Below are positions 8,417-16,229 of a DNA stretch of 32,327 nucleotides, piece after piece. The DNA lies in contig JACPRP010000116.1 in assembly GCA_016189905.1 (NCBI GenBank), positions 1-32,327 on the forward strand, read 5' to 3'. Made by a program: the position numbers and the translations under genes. Source of the DNA: Chloroflexota bacterium (GTDB taxonomy: Bacteria; Chloroflexota; UBA6077; FW602-bin22; JACPRP01). Numbering within the stretch: position 1 is the first letter of the stretch; each line of letters begins with the position of its first letter. The notes beneath the pieces are model-generated. The model made no database searches, was not told the origin of the DNA, and was given only the letters and a program-made list of their open reading frames with translations.

Positions 8417-8953
8417 CTAGCCAGTTGAGACCGTTCCGCTGGTTTGGCCGATGAAGCTCACGGTCACGACAGGGTTTCCTGTCCCGTTACCGAACTTGTA
8501 CTGGAATCCCGAGAGCCTCTGATTCTGCCCCAGCCCAGTCAAAAGGTCGACTTCGCCCAGACCATTGTGAGGCAACGCCTTGGAGTAGCTGGCGATTTTG
8601 TTCGGATACAACGCCTCGTCACCATTGTCGGGATGGCCCGGGAGGGGTTGCTCTCTTTCGAACCTGGCGGCGGCGATGCGAACGTTTAGCGCTCGATCGG
8701 CACGCTGGGTTCCGATCGCTGGCCCGATCTCCGCGGCAGGGAGCCCTTTCGCGGAGATGATGGCATCGTGCGCGGATTTGGCATCCACAGTATCCAATAG
8801 CCATGGTAACCCCAGGGTACCAACTGCTACACCCACAGTCGCGGCGCCACTCAAGAAACGGCGTCTGGATATGCGCGATCCTTGCTTACTTCGCGTCTTA
8901 CGATTGGACCTGGTTTCACAGTGTATCCCTTCAGCAGGGTCCTTCTTTGTCAC
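8417..8953 (-). CDS. Tat-signal protein resembling the N-terminus of vanadium-haloperoxidase-like proteins, probably truncated
   Basis: A 178-residue protein starting with GTG at 8953, six bases after GGAGG. Residues 26-55 form a twin-arginine signal (RISRRRFLSGAATVGVAVG), so the product should be exported folded. The mature part (RIAAARFEREQ, GHPDNGDEALYPNKIASYSKALPHNGLGEVD) resembles the stretch near the start of bacterial vanadium-dependent haloperoxidase/PAP2-type proteins, which usually run to several hundred residues. Here the chain ends soon after in a Gly/Thr/Val-rich tail with no phosphate-binding motifs. It is either a degraded gene remnant or a small exported protein that shares only this segment. 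The family suggestion is from memory of the motif and is uncertain. Confidence 0.5.
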   Translation of the reverse strand: MTKKDPAEGIHCETRSNRKTRSKQGSRISRRRFLSGAATVGVAVGTLGLPWLLDTVDAKSAHDAIISAKGLPAAEIGPAIGTQRADRALNVRIAAARFEREQPLPGHPDNGDEALYPNKIASYSKALPHNGLGEVDLLTGLGQNQRLSGFQYKFGNGTGNPVVTVSFIGQTSGTVSTG

Positions 8954-9288
8954 TGTACACCTCCATCAAGGGAATCACCACATCGTGCCGCGCTTCAGCC
9001 CCTGGAACCAGCCCTTGCTCAACAAGCCTCGAGCCCGGCGAGATGGGTGCACCGATTGGCCAGGATCGAGCATGCGAAAGGCCGGCTGCCAGTTGGCAGC
9101 CGGCCTCATACCCCTTTATCCAAGGTAAGCCATTTACCCTACTACCCCGCTACCGCCTGGCCGTCGCTGTGCCGGCACCGAATGCGAGTAAGGTTTTAGG
9201 TGTGTTGCATCCAGACACAAAAATCATAGCAGGGAAAACCTTCATGGTCAAGAGACTGGCGCCCACTGTTCGTCAGGATGCCAGGCCG
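8954..9288. other. Gene-free spacer of 335 bases
   Basis: No convincing coding frame is seen between the SDR gene and the Tat-signal gene, both on the minus strand. The only clear structure is the GC-rich hairpin at 9079-9106. The rest has no repeat or promoter I can support. Confidence 0.6.
9079..9106 (-). terminator. Hairpin downstream of the SDR gene, likely terminator
   Basis: A 12-bp perfect stem (9079-9090 with 9095-9106) has a 4-base loop. Read on the minus strand it ends GGCCTTTCG, a short T run. It lies about 180 bases past the SDR stop and before the next minus-strand gene. Confidence 0.55.
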
Positions 9289-10050
9289 TTATCTCAGCAG
9301 CTCTCCGCCATCCACTATAAATGTCTGCCCGGTCGCATACCGCGAGGCATCGGAGGCCAGGTAGACCATGATTCCCGCTATGTCATCCGGCTCGCCAATA
9401 CCCAGGGGCCGCCGCATGGCCTCCTCTTCCGCCCCGGGAACGGCCGCGAACTTGGACTCTAGAATACGAGTCCGTATCGCGCCCGGCGCCACTGCGTTAA
9501 CCCTGATGTTATATTCGGCCCATTCGATGGCCAGCGACTTGGTCAGCATTACAACGGCCGCTTTACTGATGGAATAGCTAGCCAGATGGTAGTCGGGCTT
9601 AAAAGCGTCTGCGGAGGCCACGTTGATTATCTTACCGCCACCGTGAACCCTCATTACCCTGGCCGCCGCCTGGCTGAGGAAGAAAACGCTTTTCAAATTG
9701 AGGTCTATGACAGCATCCCAGGCCTTCTCGTCAACCTCGATGGCCGGCATCTTCAGCCCCATCCCAGCGTTATTGACGAGAATATCGATGGTCCCGAACT
9801 CCTCGACCACGGCGTCGACGATGTCCTGTAGCTCGTTCATATACCTGACGTTAGCTGGTATTGCCAGGGACTTCCGCCCCAAATTCTTTATCTTATCCGC
9901 GGCCGCTTCGAGCTCGGGCACTTTTCGGGCGGTGACGGCGACGTCGGCGCCGGCTTGCGCGAAGGCCAATGCGGTCGCCTCGCCAATCCCACGACTGCCA
10001 CCGGTTATAAGGGCCACCTTTCCCTGAAGGGAAAACCGTGATAGATCCAT
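9289..10050 (-). CDS. Short-chain dehydrogenase/reductase (FabG-like)
   Basis: A 253-residue classical SDR using NAD(P)H to interconvert an alcohol and a ketone. The cofactor motif TGGSRGIG is at 16-23 and NNAG at 93-96. The catalytic set is S146, Y159 and K163 (YSISK), and the C-terminus ends YATGQTFIVDGG as in FabG relatives. The gene is divergent from an acyl-CoA degradation operon, so an acyl or related alcohol substrate is plausible, but the sequence does not fix it. The start ATG at 10050 opens the conserved N-terminus MDLSRFSLQGKVALITGG. Confidence 0.9.
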   Translation of the reverse strand: MDLSRFSLQGKVALITGGSRGIGEATALAFAQAGADVAVTARKVPELEAAADKIKNLGRKSLAIPANVRYMNELQDIVDAVVEEFGTIDILVNNAGMGLKMPAIEVDEKAWDAVIDLNLKSVFFLSQAAARVMRVHGGGKIINVASADAFKPDYHLASYSISKAAVVMLTKSLAIEWAEYNIRVNAVAPGAIRTRILESKFAAVPGAEEEAMRRPLGIGEPDDIAGIMVYLASDASRYATGQTFIVDGGELLR

Positions 10051-10121
10051 TGCTACTCCTCTTGATTCGCGGTCCCGGCGATTCTCTTGCTATCTCGAAC
10101 TGGAGCGTCGAGAGCTGCTCA

Positions 10122-10157
10122 GTATCGATGGTATCGATGGTATCGATGGTATCGATG
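10122..10157. repeat. Four perfect tandem copies of GTATCGATG
   Basis: A 9-bp unit occurs four times without a mismatch at 10122, 10131, 10140 and 10149. Each unit contains the palindrome ATCGAT. The array lies between the divergent SDR and amidohydrolase genes, so it could be an operator cluster or a slippage-prone microsatellite. Confidence 0.9.
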
Positions 10158-10221
10158 AGGCATTGTATCGGATGCGAGTAGTATCTCGTACCCGAACTGC
10201 GTTGTCAAGAAGGCGAATCTA

Positions 10222-10251
10222 TTGACTTTGAGCACCAAGCCGTGCTATTAA
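10222..10251 (+). promoter_or_regulatory. Sigma-70-type promoter for the amidohydrolase/acyl-CoA operon
   Basis: TTGACT (10222-10227) and TATTAA (10246-10251) are separated by 18 bases, giving a start near 10258 and a leader of about 30 bases ahead of the ATG at 10290. Confidence 0.5.
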
Positions 10252-10289
10252 TGTATCGGCAACGGGCAGGCTGTAAGGAGGTTCCGGCT

Positions 10290-11174
10290 ATGATCGTAGA
10301 TGCTCATACCCACCTGGCTACGCGCGAAGCGCTCGCCGCTTACAACGAGCCCTTCAGGTCCTGCGCCGAGCTGTATAGCAAGTCGGCGATCTCCGGTTTC
10401 TACAACCATCCTGACCTCGCGCTCGGCGTCCAGGAAAGCGTGGCGCACCTGCGCGCCAGCGGCGTCGAGGCAGCCGTGATCGTCAACATGGATGCCAGCT
10501 TCCGCTGGGGCACCAGGCTCAGCAACGCCGCCCTAGTGGAAACGTTGGGCGAACACCGCGACTTCTACAAAGTGTTCGCCAGCGTCGACCCCCGAGCGCC
10601 CGACGCCGTCGCCGAGCTGCGCAACGCGTTCTCCGGGCTCGGCTGCGTCGGCCTGAAAATCCATCCCTCGTACCAGGAGGTCTACCCCAACGACCGTGAG
10701 CTGATGTATCCTCTTTATGAAGTGTGCGTCGAGCACAACGCCCCTATCCTCTTTCACACCGGCTCGACGCGGCTCTATCCGGCGCCGATCAAGTACAGCC
10801 AGCCGGTGCACCTGGACGAGGTGGCCATCGATTTTCCACAGCTTAGAATCATAATGGCCCACTGGGGCTGGCCATGGGTCGACGAAGCTCTCGCCATTCT
10901 GTGGCGCAACGAGAACATATTCGTCGACCTCTCTGGCCATCTGCCGCGACACCTACCGTCGTCGGTCTGGCACTATATGCAGATGGCGGACCTGCGCCAT
11001 CGTTTCTTCTTCGGCAGCGACTATCCTTTTCTCAGCGCGGGCGTGCTGCTGAAGGCGTATTCCGAGTTCGACGAATGGCACTGCGGCCTTTGCAACAAAA
11101 CCGAGCGTTGGAAGGACGGAGTTAAAGAGAGGTTTCTCGGCCAGAACTTTCTGGACATGCTCGCCAAGCGCTGA
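10290..11174 (+). CDS. Amidohydrolase-2 family metal-dependent hydrolase/decarboxylase
   Basis: A 294-residue TIM-barrel protein. The ATG at 10290 is chosen because AAGGAGG precedes it by nine bases and the protein then starts directly with the metal-binding strand MIVDAHTHL; an in-frame ATG at 10251 has no such site. Metal and catalytic residues visible are H6 and H8, H156 (FHTG), H191 (HWGWPW) and D244 (GSDYPF). This is the ACMSD/gamma-resorcylate-decarboxylase type of family, which includes both hydrolases and non-oxidative decarboxylases. It is the first gene of an operon with 3-hydroxyacyl-CoA and acyl-CoA dehydrogenases 36 bases downstream, so a role in breakdown of a cyclic or carboxylated acid is a reasonable guess. 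The substrate is unknown. Confidence 0.85.
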   Translation: MIVDAHTHLATREALAAYNEPFRSCAELYSKSAISGFYNHPDLALGVQESVAHLRASGVEAAVIVNMDASFRWGTRLSNAALVETLGEHRDFYKVFASVDPRAPDAVAELRNAFSGLGCVGLKIHPSYQEVYPNDRELMYPLYEVCVEHNAPILFHTGSTRLYPAPIKYSQPVHLDEVAIDFPQLRIIMAHWGWPWVDEALAILWRNENIFVDLSGHLPRHLPSSVWHYMQMADLRHRFFFGSDYPFLSAGVLLKAYSEFDEWHCGLCNKTERWKDGVKERFLGQNFLDMLAKR

Positions 11175-11210
11175 GCCTAAATCGTAAGTGAAAAAGGAGA
11201 TCTGGAAACA

Positions 11211-12062
11211 ATGAAGAAGGTTGGAGTGGTTGGAGCCGGCTTGATGGGCTCCGAGATAGCGTACGTCATTGCCAGCAGCCTCGACGCCAAGGTCGTGGTG
11301 CGCGACGTTTCGGAGGAGGCGCTGGCCAGGGGCCGCAACATAATCGATAAGGTCGCGACCAGGGCCGTGCAAAAGGGCAAGGCCACCGAGCAGGACAAGG
11401 CGAACATGTTCGGGCGGATGACGTTCACGATGAATTTCGGTGACCTGGCGGACGCCGAGGTGGTCGTCGAAGCCGTTTTCGAGAACCTGGACCTCAAGAA
11501 GCAGGTTTTCGTCGAGCTCGATAACATCTGCACTTCCGCTCAGATCCTTGCCACTAACACGTCGGGGCTGCCGATCACGCAGATAGCGGCGGTCACGAAG
11601 AACCCGCAGCGGGTCATCGGCACCCACTTCTTCAATCCAGCCTCGGTCATGCGGATGGTGGAGGTCATCAGGGGCTACGAAACCTCCGAAGACACCCTGC
11701 AAAAGACGCTGGACTTCTGCCACAGCGTCGGCAAAGAAACCGTGGTGTCGAAGGATTACCCCGGCTTCATCAGCACCCGTCTCGGCCAGGCGCTTATCGG
11801 CGAAGCCATTCGCGTCCTCGAGCAGGGCGTTGGCACGGTCGAGGATATCGACAAGGCCTGTCGCCTCGCCTTCAACCATCCCATAGGTCCACTGGAGCTG
11901 GCTGACCTGATCGGGATGGACACCGAGCTTCGCATCATGGAGTCGCTGACCGCCGAGTACGGCGATTTCTTCCGCCCAAGCCCGCTCGTCAAGCAAATGG
12001 TCGCGGCGGGTCAACTGGGACGAAAGACCGGCAGGGGTTTCTACGACTATTCCAAACGATAG
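11211..12062 (+). CDS. 3-hydroxyacyl-CoA dehydrogenase (HBD type)
   Basis: A 283-residue single-function enzyme oxidising 3-hydroxyacyl-CoA to 3-ketoacyl-CoA with NAD+. The N-terminal Rossmann motif is GAGLMG (8-13). The active-site region has TNTSGL (115-120) and GTHFFNPASVMRMVEVI with catalytic His139 and Glu151. The C-terminal domain (FNHPIGPLELADLIGMD, GRKTGRGFYDY) is complete. The usual N-R after GFI is replaced by STR, a minor change. AAAGGAG lies upstream of the ATG. It sits 15 bases ahead of the acyl-CoA dehydrogenase gene, forming a beta-oxidation pair. Confidence 0.93.
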   Translation: MKKVGVVGAGLMGSEIAYVIASSLDAKVVVRDVSEEALARGRNIIDKVATRAVQKGKATEQDKANMFGRMTFTMNFGDLADAEVVVEAVFENLDLKKQVFVELDNICTSAQILATNTSGLPITQIAAVTKNPQRVIGTHFFNPASVMRMVEVIRGYETSEDTLQKTLDFCHSVGKETVVSKDYPGFISTRLGQALIGEAIRVLEQGVGTVEDIDKACRLAFNHPIGPLELADLIGMDTELRIMESLTAEYGDFFRPSPLVKQMVAAGQLGRKTGRGFYDYSKR

Positions 12063-12077
12063 GCGAGAGTGGTATAG

Positions 12078-13256
12078 ATGAATCTGCAGATGACCGAGGA
12101 ACAACTGCGCGTTCAGGCTCTGGCGAGGAAGTTCGCAGAAGAGCGAATAATGCCCATCGCTCGAGAGATCGACGAGAAGCGCTACTTCCCCTGGCACATC
12201 GCTCGAGAGATGGGCGAGCTGGGCTTCCTGGCCGGCCCCATTCCCCCGAAGTACGGTGGCAAGGGGCTGGATTACATCAGCTTCGCCAACGTCTACGAGG
12301 AGATCGGCCGCGCCTGCTCCTCGGTCCGCGGGTTCCTCGCGGTTCACGCCGGCCTGTGCTCGCTCTGTATCTACGACTGGGGCAGCGAGGAACAGAAAAT
12401 GGAGTTCCTGCCGAAGCTGGCCACGGGCGAGTACATCGGCTGCTATGCCCTCACCGAGCCCAACGCCGGCACGGATGTCGCCAACATGGAGACAACCGTT
12501 ACCAGGGATGGCGATTACTACGTGATTAACGGCACCAAGCACTGGATCACCAACGGCAATCGGGCTGATGTGGCCCTGGTGTTTGGCACGCTCGACCGCT
12601 CGCTCAAGCACAAAGCCATCTGCGCCTTCATCGTCAGGACGGACACGACGGGATTCGAGCGCCAGCGCATGGAAGGGGTAGAGCTCGGACATCGCGCCTC
12701 CGACCACGCACGGATGGTCTTCAGGGACCTGCGCGTCCACAGGCGCTATCTGTTGGGCAAGGAGGGAGAGGGCTTCAAAGTGGCGATGGGGGCCCTGGAC
12801 CACGGGCGCCTGGGCGTCGCCGCCGGAGCTGTTGGCGTAGCGCAAGCCTGTGTCGATGCCTGCGTCGAGTTCGCGCGCAAGCGGGTGCAGTTTGGCCAGC
12901 GCATCGGTGAGTTCCAGCTCGTGCAGGAGCAGATCGCCGACATGGTGGCCGAAACCGACGCGGCGCGGCTCCTCGTGTGGCGCGCCGCGGACCAGAAGAT
13001 GCGGGGCATCAAGAACACCAAGGAGACTTCTATCGCCAAGTATTACGCGACCGAAGCCGCGGCCAGGGCGGCGAACAACGCGGTCATCCTGCACGGCAGC
13101 TACGGCTACTCGAACAGGTACCCGGTGGAGAGGTACTTCCGCGACATCAAGGGATTACAGATATACGAGGGCACCAATCTCATCCAGAAGATAATCATCG
13201 CTCGCGCCGCCTTGAAGGAGGCCGACGAACTCGAGGCGGCGAAGCCGCCAAGTTGA
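12078..13256 (+). CDS. Acyl-CoA dehydrogenase
   Basis: A 392-residue flavoenzyme introducing the 2,3 double bond of acyl-CoA. FAD/substrate motifs are visible: YALTEPNAGTD, KHWITNG, and RVQFGQRIGEFQLVQ. The catalytic base is Glu364 in GLQIYEGTN, the position used by short- and medium-chain and glutaryl-CoA-type enzymes. It is operonic with the preceding hydroxyacyl-CoA dehydrogenase, and its stop codon overlaps the TTG start of the DUF72 gene. No electron-transfer flavoprotein genes are in the window. Chain-length specificity cannot be read from the sequence. Confidence 0.94.
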   Translation: MNLQMTEEQLRVQALARKFAEERIMPIAREIDEKRYFPWHIAREMGELGFLAGPIPPKYGGKGLDYISFANVYEEIGRACSSVRGFLAVHAGLCSLCIYDWGSEEQKMEFLPKLATGEYIGCYALTEPNAGTDVANMETTVTRDGDYYVINGTKHWITNGNRADVALVFGTLDRSLKHKAICAFIVRTDTTGFERQRMEGVELGHRASDHARMVFRDLRVHRRYLLGKEGEGFKVAMGALDHGRLGVAAGAVGVAQACVDACVEFARKRVQFGQRIGEFQLVQEQIADMVAETDAARLLVWRAADQKMRGIKNTKETSIAKYYATEAAARAANNAVILHGSYGYSNRYPVERYFRDIKGLQIYEGTNLIQKIIIARAALKEADELEAAKPPS

Positions 13257-14008
13257 GCTTCCTCGTCGGCACCTCGGGTTGGCACTACGACCACTGGCGC
13301 GACAGGTTCTATCCCCCGGGCCTGGCGAAGTCCAGGTGGCTCCAGTTCTATGCCCAGTTCTTTCCCACCGTCGAGTTAAACGCGAGCTTCTACCGCCTGC
13401 CCACGGAAAAAGCCTTTGCCAACTGGCGCGCCACAGCGCCGCCCGGCTTCCGCTTCGCCGTCAAAGCCAGTCGGACGATCACCCATTACCGGCGCCTGAT
13501 CGACGTCGCGGAACCGCTCGCCAACTTCTTCGGTCGCGCAAGGATTCTGGGGGATCGACTCGGTCCAATCTTGTATCAGTTGCCGCCGGCCCTCCATCGC
13601 GATGACGAGCGGCTGGATCGCTTTCTGGCGCTGCTGCCCCAAGACCTGCAACACGCGGTCGAGTTCCGCCACCCTACATGGTTGGTAGACGAGGTATTCG
13701 CCATCCTTCGCAAGCACGACGTCGCCTTCTGCGTAGTCAGTATGCCCAACTTCGCCTGTCCGGTCGTCGCGACTGCCTCTTTCTGCTACGTCCGCTTTCA
13801 CGGCAGTCAGGCCAAATACGCGAGCTGTTACACCGACGAGGAGCTGGAGGAATGGGCGGCGCGGTTGCGTAGCCTGGCTGACGGTAACCGTACGGTTTAC
13901 GCTTACTTCAATAACGACGCCGAAGCGCACGCCGTACACAATGCGCAGACGCTGAACGAGAAGCTTGGACAACCCCAGACCGTTCCAAAACCTGTGCAAA
14001 ATGTGTAA
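13253..14008 (+). CDS. DUF72 (YecE-like) TIM-barrel protein
   Basis: A 251-residue protein beginning SFLVGTSGWHYDHW, the signature DUF72 start, with VELNASFYRLPTEKAFANW, RFAVKASRTITH and VEFRHPTW following as usual. Its biochemical role is not established. The TTG at 13253 is chosen because it gives exactly the family N-terminus and overlaps the upstream TGA (TTGA), implying translational coupling; the frame is open further upstream only as a shadow of the acyl-CoA dehydrogenase. The C-terminus (YAYFNNDAEAHAVHNAQTL) is also typical. Confidence 0.88.
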   Translation: MSFLVGTSGWHYDHWRDRFYPPGLAKSRWLQFYAQFFPTVELNASFYRLPTEKAFANWRATAPPGFRFAVKASRTITHYRRLIDVAEPLANFFGRARILGDRLGPILYQLPPALHRDDERLDRFLALLPQDLQHAVEFRHPTWLVDEVFAILRKHDVAFCVVSMPNFACPVVATASFCYVRFHGSQAKYASCYTDEELEEWAARLRSLADGNRTVYAYFNNDAEAHAVHNAQTLNEKLGQPQTVPKPVQNV

Positions 14009-14316
14009 CAGTGTGAACCAAAAGCGTACTGTCCTGATTCTAACTTGAAACACTTTCCGCACACACCGTGCGATTTCAGTCCACACTGAGGGTGTTCTGG
14101 CCTATTCCGCGACGCTGATACCCTTTCCCGATGGCGGTTTCGCATTAATATGACGGGGAGCAACCACGAAACGCACGAAATACACGAAAAATGCGCGGGG
14201 AACGAGTATGACCCCGCTCCACGAGGCCAAATTCTCGCGCGTCGTGGACCAAATTACCCGAAAAACCGTGAAATTCATCAAAATTCGTCCAAATTGGCGG
14301 CCAAACATCTCTACCC

Positions 14317-14332
14317 TGGCACGATTATTGCA
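14317..14332 (+). promoter_or_regulatory. Sigma-54 (RpoN) -24/-12 promoter match
   Basis: TGGCACGATTATTGCA matches the consensus TGGCACG-N4-TTGCW exactly, including spacing. Transcription would begin near 14344. No long gene follows; only a 20-codon ORF and a terminator do. RpoN itself is not in the window. Confidence 0.55.
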
Positions 14333-14355
14333 GTAATAGAAGGCAGGAAGGGTAA

Positions 14356-14418
14356 ATGTCAGGCGCAAAACATAAGGGACAAATGCCTGGCAGAGCACAT
14401 TCCAAATTCATTCCATAA
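14356..14418 (+). CDS. Possible 20-residue peptide ORF
   Basis: ATG at 14356, with a purine-rich AGGAAGGG four to eleven bases upstream, opens a 20-codon frame ending in TAA (14416-14418). The peptide is basic (begins MSGAKHKGQMPGR). It sits between the sigma-54-like promoter and the terminator, so it may be a true small protein or just a chance frame within a small RNA. No family is recognised. Confidence 0.3.
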   Translation: MSGAKHKGQMPGRAHSKFIP

Positions 14419-14449
14419 GGCCTCATCCCCACTTTTCCTCCTTTAGCAG

Positions 14450-14488
14450 TGGGCACGGGTTCCAGCCGCCCGTGCCCAACTTTTTTTT
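14450..14488 (+). terminator. Strong Rho-independent terminator, + strand
   Basis: A 10-bp perfect stem (14450-14459 with 14469-14478) with a 9-base loop is followed by AAC-free spacing of two bases and eight Ts (14481-14488). It ends right at the 3' end of the minus-strand M24 gene, so it serves a + strand transcript starting upstream, either the DUF72 operon or the candidate small transcript. Confidence 0.9.
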
Positions 14489-14490
14489 AC

Positions 14491-15657
14491 TCAGAGTTCG
14501 ATCAGGCGAATGGGCCTCTTCGTGAGCACCTCGCTCCCTTCGTTCGTAATTAGGACACTTGTCTCCAACGACGATGCCCCTATGCCTGGCGCCGAGATGA
14601 TCGGCTCATAGGCGATCACCATGCCTGGCTCCAGGATGGTGTTGTCTCCCGGGGCCAGCACCGGCGGTTCGTCCAGCTCAAGCCCGATTCCGTGGCCGAC
14701 AAAACGAACGTTCCGTTCTTCACCGCCAAGAAAGTAGGCCGCAAAGGGGGTCCGATCGGCGGCAGCCTTAGCCGCATAAAAGATTTCTGAGGCAACGGCG
14801 CCTGGCTTCAGCAGAGGCAACGTCTCTTCGATGACGTATTTCACCGCTTCGGTTACCTCTCTCTGCCCCTGCGTAGCTTTGCCCAATGTGTACGTTCTCG
14901 TCTCATCCGCGATGTAACCACCGAACGCACCGCACAGGTCGGCGACGACGGCATCGCCGGCGAGGAGCTTTCTGTGAGACACCCCGTACGGCACCAGCGG
15001 GGAGGAGCCACGATTTGGAATCGTAATCGGCATCGCGCCGGCCACGAAGAGCCCATCTCCCGAGGCTATGCCAGCGAACCGGAGATTATCCGCCAGGTTT
15101 CGCGCGACACAATAGCCATCGTGTCCGTCGCGCACCATGGACAGCTCTATCTCCACGGCCGCCTCCAACTCGCTGATGCCCGGACGCAATATCTCCATCG
15201 TGGCCTCGTGCGCCCGATCGACGATCGCGGCGGCCTGACGGGTCTTGGCGATCTCGTCGGCGTCTTTAATCATGCTCAGGAGGCGCATCGGCCGCGAGAT
15301 GTCGGCGAGCTTCGCGTCCGGCAACAACCCGATGAGCCGCTGGTACGTGGTCGCGGGCATGACATCCTGGGCAATGCCTATGACGCCACGCGCCAATCCC
15401 TTCTCGACGATGGCATTCCTGATCGCGGTGAAGCTCGACGCCGGCCTGATATCCGACAGGCAAGACTCGCTCCTGGCGATCTGATAATCGCGCACCACCA
15501 GAAGAACCGGCTCTCCTTGCGCCGGGATCAACAGCATGCCCTGCTGCGCAGTGCCTGAATAGTAGTAAATATCTCGCGTCGCCAGCAGAACTGCTGCTTC
15601 TACATCCTTTTCGAGCATCGCTCGCTGAAACTTCGCTATTCGCCCCTCAATGCTCAC
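14491..15657 (-). CDS. M24 family metallopeptidase (Xaa-Pro aminopeptidase/creatinase-like)
   Basis: A 388-residue pita-bread-fold enzyme. The dinuclear metal ligands of active M24 peptidases are all present: D240 and D251 (DLCGAFGGYIADETRTY), H322 (GHGIGLELDEPP), E351 (AYEP) and E365 (SSLETS). The N-terminal creatinase-like domain is complete. The GTG at 15657 is preferred: GAGGAGG lies five bases upstream and the product then begins MSIEGRIAKFQRAM, as in the family. An in-frame TTG (15681) and ATG (15675) lie further upstream. It is probably a cytoplasmic dipeptidase. Confidence 0.9.
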   Translation of the reverse strand: MSIEGRIAKFQRAMLEKDVEAAVLLATRDIYYYSGTAQQGMLLIPAQGEPVLLVVRDYQIARSESCLSDIRPASSFTAIRNAIVEKGLARGVIGIAQDVMPATTYQRLIGLLPDAKLADISRPMRLLSMIKDADEIAKTRQAAAIVDRAHEATMEILRPGISELEAAVEIELSMVRDGHDGYCVARNLADNLRFAGIASGDGLFVAGAMPITIPNRGSSPLVPYGVSHRKLLAGDAVVADLCGAFGGYIADETRTYTLGKATQGQREVTEAVKYVIEETLPLLKPGAVASEIFYAAKAAADRTPFAAYFLGGEERNVRFVGHGIGLELDEPPVLAPGDNTILEPGMVIAYEPIISAPGIGASSLETSVLITNEGSEVLTKRPIRLIEL

Positions 15658-15722
15658 TATTCCCTCCTCGTGCATTTTCAAGACACCTTGCTGGATTTAG
15701 CTTGTTGGATTCAGCTTGCCGG

Positions 15723-15762
15723 CATTCTACAACTATGGGGAGCATTGTTCAACTATCGGGGG
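15723..15762 (-). promoter_or_regulatory. M24 gene promoter embedded in two 20-bp direct repeats
   Basis: On the minus strand TTGAAC (15747-15752) and TAGAAT (15724-15729) are spaced by 17 bases. The promoter coincides with two adjacent 20-bp direct repeats, 15723-15742 and 15743-15762, matching at 16 of 20 positions (shared CATT.T.CAACTAT.GGG). The 20-bp period is about two helical turns, as for a regulator binding twice on one face. Confidence 0.5.
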
Positions 15763-15771
15763 ATCGGAGGG

Positions 15772-15811
15772 AAAAGAATGGTCGAGCTCGATTGAGCTCG
15801 ACCATTCTTTT
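15772..15811 (-). terminator. Perfect 18-bp stem terminator after the zinc-ribbon gene
   Basis: 15772-15789 and 15794-15811 are exact reverse complements with a 4-base loop. A run of four T ends the hairpin on both strands, so it can work in either direction. On the minus strand it separates the zinc-ribbon transcript from the M24 promoter. Confidence 0.8.
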
Positions 15812-15990
15812 CGAAATCTCACCGTGGACTATGGCTTTCGGTGCAAGTATTGCGTACTCGTAGATTCCTCGCTCTGCGTGAGCATCTCGGGTTCTTCAGC
15901 CAGGAACCACCGGGGCCAGGAGGCACGCATCAACAGATGCCTGACACGAACTCCTGCCTCCTCTGCTGCGCCCGCTTTAACCACCGAATC

Positions 15991-16140
15991 TCACCGGACA
16001 AGTTGAAGTTGCTTGAGACCGGCTTCCTGGGCTTCGGTCAAGACGTGACCGCACTGAAGGCAGGTAACTGACGCATCTCCCACGTTATATTCGACGTACA
16101 GATCACCGCCGCATCTAGGACAACCCTTTAGCCACATCAT
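15991..16140 (-). CDS. Small zinc-ribbon protein, 49 residues
   Basis: A very short gene supported by an excellent ribosome site (AGGAGG, nine bases before the ATG at 16140) and by a clear metal site: CPRCGGDL near residue 7 and CLQCGHVL near residue 27, a CxxC-x16-CxxC zinc ribbon. The product begins MMWLKG and ends in a charged helix (TEAQEAGLKQL). Such single zinc-ribbon proteins may bind nucleic acid or act as protein adaptors; no precise role can be stated. It is likely monocistronic, ending at the 15772-15811 hairpin. The frame continues 51 open codons past the TGA, but that stretch shows no recognisable domain. Confidence 0.8.
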   Translation of the reverse strand: MMWLKGCPRCGGDLYVEYNVGDASVTCLQCGHVLTEAQEAGLKQLQLVR

Positions 16141-16229
16141 CTTGCGCTGCCTCCTATAGAGAAGATTGACAGGAGCTTACCAGCCAGACTTGCTTGCAAG
16201 ATTCGTGCCAAGATGCGGGGAAAAGGGGT

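Larger units (their letters stand above)
14009..14490. other. 482-base gene-free stretch with a candidate independent transcript
   Basis: After the DUF72 gene there is AT-richer sequence with short CACGAAA-type repeats (14166-14190) and no long coding frame. Its second half holds a sigma-54-like promoter (14317-14332), a 20-codon ORF (14356-14418) and a strong terminator (14450-14488), described separately. Confidence 0.7.

Noticed and set aside
10953..13094. 713-codon open frame on the minus strand
   Set aside because: Antisense to the hydroxyacyl-CoA and acyl-CoA dehydrogenase genes, with no recognisable motifs.
15829..15993. Readthrough of the zinc-ribbon TGA into 51 open codons
   Set aside because: The downstream frame has no recognised domain, the TGA is not at a Cys-like site, and the zinc ribbon is complete without it.
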